From NCBI GenBank assembly GCA_900547995.1, contig URIY01000004.1:1-54123 (forward strand): a DNA stretch of 54,123 nucleotides, given 5' to 3'. The notes beneath the pieces were generated by a model, which worked only from the letters and a program-made list of their open reading frames with translations, searched no databases and was not told the DNA's origin. Of the stretch, positions 52,091 to 54,123 are shown piece after piece; position 1 is the stretch's first letter; every line of letters begins with the position of its first letter. The stretch comes from an uncultured Mycoplasmatota bacterium (lineage in GTDB: Bacteria; Bacillota_I; Bacilli_A; RF39; UBA660). Made by a program: the position numbers and the translations under genes.

Positions 52091-52166
52091 TGGCGCTCAA
52101 TGTAGGACTCGGACCTACGACCTGCCGGTTAACAGCCGGATGCTCTACCAACTGAGCTAATTGAGC
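52091..52166 (-). tRNA. trnN: tRNA-Asn (GTT anticodon), copy 2 with unusual T loop
   Basis: 76 nt, five bases upstream of copy 1 in transcription order. Acceptor GCTCAAT / ATTGAGC (perfect, three base pairs changed from copy 1), D arm differing by one base, the same anticodon arm. The T loop reads TCCGAGT in place of TTCGAGT: C at position 55, which is normally pseudouridine. Discriminator G, CCA encoded. Confidence 0.93.
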
Positions 52167-52177
52167 AAATTCAATAT

Positions 52178-52410
52178 TAATCGTCCTTAAGGGACGAATT
52201 TTTAATCCGCGGTGCCACCCAAATTGTCATCATGACCACTCTATTGTAATATGATAACGGTTTACATTCCGGCTTATCCTACTAAATTCAGTAAGCAACT
52301 CTATGGTGTTATTCATATCAGCCTTATTGTTAAGATTCCACCATCCTTAACTCTCTTTAAATAGTATCTAATATTACTTCTCCATTTCAATGTCTTTGAA
52401 TGACTGTTTT
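52178..52410 (-). promoter_or_regulatory. T-box riboswitch leader of the tRNA-Asn/gatCAB/aspS unit
   Basis: Minus-strand leader with the conserved T-box motif TGGGTGGCACCGCGG (near 52208-52222). The bulge UGGC can pair with a tRNA ending GCCA, as the tRNA-Asn genes here do. Stem I has AGAGAG, GGATGGTGGAATC (GNUG-type element) and a specifier region GAATAACACC, where AAC (52310-52308) is the Asn codon. The terminator stem CGTCC-CTTAA-GGACG (about 52178-52198) is followed by ATTAATATT and not by a clean T run. T-box leaders bind uncharged tRNA to let transcription proceed. Confidence 0.88.
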
Positions 52411-52412
52411 AA

Positions 52413-52442
52413 GTATATAACAAATGAAAGTTAAATGTCAAT
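52413..52442 (-). promoter_or_regulatory. Promoter of the T-box operon
   Basis: Minus strand TTGACA (52442-52437), 18-bp spacer, TATACT (about 52418-52413); the leader would start near 52405. Confidence 0.7.
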
Positions 52443-52521
52443 AATTTTTATCAAATTAATTACATTTACCTTATAAATTAGTATATCTTTATAAATTATA
52501 TTCAAAAAAAGAAAAAATAAA

Positions 52522-53697
52522 CTATTTAATTTTAGAATGTTCTTCCTCTTCTTCCATTTTCATTAAATAATTTACTTTTTCTAACATACTTATTTCACTA
52601 TCATCATCATTATTCTTGTTAAATGAATACATTTTATTTATTAATTTTCCAAGTATTTTTAATTTTGCAGTATCAGTACATAAACTTTGATATGCTTCGA
52701 TTAACATATCTTGATTACCTATTAAATCAAATAATTCTAACCTATATTCATCTTTATCAAACACATTGTTCAAAATACCAAGTATCATATCATCACTGAT
52801 ATTTTTATAACTTTTAACCCATGAAATAACTCTAAGTGGATCAATAAAGCTTTTAAGGACAAGATATTTATTATTTTTTTCATGAACAAATATCATATAT
52901 CTTTCTTTTTCTTTATCATTTGAAAATGTTGATATAATAGTAGCTCTATCGTTATCACTCATTTGTGTAAAACACTTATTTAGACTATCTTCTTTAATAG
53001 AATCTTTTGATATATAAGATATAATTTTTACCTTATCATTTTGCTCATTAATAAATTTTAATTTTAGTTTATCACTATTTAATGTAGATATAATATAGTA
53101 ATCATAATCATTTAAATTTATTTCATGATCAGTTAAATATTTCATTTTTAATTTATCACTATGTAAAGTACCTATAATACTTGCAACATCAATATCAGAT
53201 AATATTTCTTTATATTCTCCTAAACATATATTTTTTATTCTATCATCTGAAAAATCTTTTATGATAGAAACTATTTTCTTTATAAATTCCTTGTCTTTAA
53301 ATAAATATTCTATTCCTGGTATTACTTTTATTTTTTGTAAACAATCGGCTTTTGAATAATCAGAAGATAGAAAACCTATCATTTTAATAATATTTCTTTT
53401 GTCTTTAAGATTTAATATAAATTCAAAATTCTTAATAAATTTTTGATCACTTAGGCATGAGTATAAATTACATTTTTGACATTCATCATCTAATTCATTT
53501 TCTATTTCAAATAATTCATCTGCTTCTTTTATAGTAAAGAGATTACCATATACTTTTTCGTTAAACGAGTTAATTAAATTTTTATCCTTAAGTATTACTG
53601 TTCGCTCATCAAGAGTAAGCATATCTCTTATTCTATTTGCTTCAATATCTTCATTAGTATTATATAGATCAATTATACTTGCAAGTCTCTCACTCAT
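52522..53697 (-). CDS. Hypothetical protein with internal repeats
   Basis: 391 aa, no family recognised. All-helical and highly charged. The middle contains repeating units of about 35 residues with a core like (H/N/F)SDKLK.KYL: HSDKLKMKYLTDHEINL, NSDKLKLKFINEQNDK and SNDKEKERYMIFVHEK, each preceded by I.STL or II.TL. An N-terminal stretch has a CQKCNLYSC Cys cluster. The repeat style is like helical-repeat (HEAT/ankyrin-like) solenoid proteins, hence probably protein binding. C-terminus is Glu-rich (MEEEEEHSKIK). Start region AATAGGGATGTGCATGTAGT; the binding site is weak. Divergent from the IS at the right edge. Confidence 0.75.
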   Translation of the reverse strand: MSERLASIIDLYNTNEDIEANRIRDMLTLDERTVILKDKNLINSFNEKVYGNLFTIKEADELFEIENELDDECQKCNLYSCLSDQKFIKNFEFILNLKDKRNIIKMIGFLSSDYSKADCLQKIKVIPGIEYLFKDKEFIKKIVSIIKDFSDDRIKNICLGEYKEILSDIDVASIIGTLHSDKLKMKYLTDHEINLNDYDYYIISTLNSDKLKLKFINEQNDKVKIISYISKDSIKEDSLNKCFTQMSDNDRATIISTFSNDKEKERYMIFVHEKNNKYLVLKSFIDPLRVISWVKSYKNISDDMILGILNNVFDKDEYRLELFDLIGNQDMLIEAYQSLCTDTAKLKILGKLINKMYSFNKNNDDDSEISMLEKVNYLMKMEEEEEHSKIK

Positions 53698-53863
53698 ACT
53701 ACATGCACATCCCTATTATATAGAATAACAAAAAAAGAAGGTAAAATCAATAAATTTATTATCTTTCAGTAAATAAGTATGATTAATTTATGATAATGTC
53801 TTAAGTGTTAGTATTTGATTATGTCTCAAAACTAATGTATTATATGTCACTTGAGGTGACAAA

Positions 53864-54123
53864 ATGAGAAAGGTTGAATTAAGAATGAATGAACAAGAAA
53901 AATATAAAGTCATCAAGGAACTAGTTGAACACAATGGTAATAAAAACCGAGCTAGTAAAAAACTCGGTATATCTAGAAGACAAATTGATCGTCTTATTAT
54001 TAAATGTAAGGAGAATGGCAAATCTAGTTTTATCCACGGTAATCGTGGTCATATCCCTGCAAAGGCGTTAGATAAGTCAATCTCCGAAAATATTATACTA
54101 CTTTATAAAAATAAATACTATGA
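53864..54123 (+). mobile_element. IS1202-like (ISNCY family) transposase gene, N-terminal part
   Basis: ATG at 53864 with TTGAGGTGACAAA upstream, open to the window edge (86 codons). N-terminal helix-turn-helix: KYKVIKELVEHNGNKNRASK, KLGISRRQIDRLIIKCKENG, then the typical SSFIHGNRGHIPAKAL and YKNKYY. This is the start of the IS1202-type transposase; catalytic DDE residues lie outside the window. TGTCAC-TTGAG-GTGACA (about 53845-53861) is an inverted repeat over the binding site and could dampen translation. The left IS end is probably near 53790-53830, not precisely defined. Confidence 0.8.

Noticed and set aside
53788..54021. Minus-strand ORF over the transposase start
   Set aside because: It is antisense to a clear helix-turn-helix transposase and lacks a binding site.
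1..54123. CRISPR arrays, rRNA genes, prophage structural genes
   Set aside because: No repeat-spacer array, no rRNA-like sequence and no capsid, tail, portal or integrase gene was seen.
1..54123. Mollicutes genetic code (UGA as Trp)
   Set aside because: Normal-length genes such as gerAB end in TGA and tryptophans are encoded by TGG.

Overview
The window looks like the chromosome of a very AT-rich, endospore-forming Gram-positive bacterium (Bacillota). Support: germination and spore genes (a gerA-type receptor operon, cwlJ, dacB-spmA-spmB), CarD, Firmicutes-type RlmCD, fused ABC/FtsX transporters, a T-box leader and strong AGGAGG-type ribosome binding sites. Genes end in TGA as well as TAA and TAG (for example the germination permease at 11618), so the code is the standard one and not the Mollicutes code. 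The composition and many lineage-specific hypotheticals suggest an uncultured gut Bacilli/Clostridia lineage; the sequence alone does not settle which.

Layout. 1-6.4 kb is accessory and decaying: a partial membrane acyltransferase, a cysteine-rich lipoprotein (both with paralogues at 39.6-41.7 kb), a truncated type I specificity subunit, a Ca2+-type P-ATPase, a broken membrane gene and a frameshifted rhuM. 6.6-23.6 kb is mostly core: rlmCD, the germination operon, a ferredoxin, a prolyl-tRNA editing protein, the block amidase-dacB-spmA-spmB-rluB-ybaK, a carD operon with a small protein resembling the RNA polymerase alpha C-terminal domain, an ABC/FtsX transporter and topB.

23.8-35.3 kb is variable and punctuated by three tRNA genes (Trp, Leu, Ala). 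It carries an XRE regulator, cwlJ, a putative PD-(D/E)XK protein next to a PcfJ-like protein, a yefM-yoeB toxin-antitoxin pair, a tiny membrane-peptide gene with a structured leader that converges on structured DNA, a UbiB/ABC1-like kinase and several unknowns. 35.3-43.3 kb is envelope-related: a CFI-box-like protein, an SGNH hydrolase, a DUF368 (PopT-type) transporter, an SDR, and an ispD/tarI-like-licD-acyltransferase-lipoprotein operon. 43.4-54.1 kb holds fhs, a lipoprotein, and a tRNA-dependent asparagine module read on the minus strand: T-box leader, two tRNA-Asn genes, intrinsic terminator, gatC-gatA-gatB-aspS. A repeat-containing hypothetical and the start of an IS1202-like transposase close the window.

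The most striking arrangements are the T-box/tRNA-Asn/gatCAB/aspS operon, the carD plus alpha-CTD-like pair behind a leader terminator, the type-I-toxin-like small peptide locus, and the duplicated lipoprotein/acyltransferase genes sharing a 172-bp identical tract. All functional statements come from sequence reading; no searches were run.
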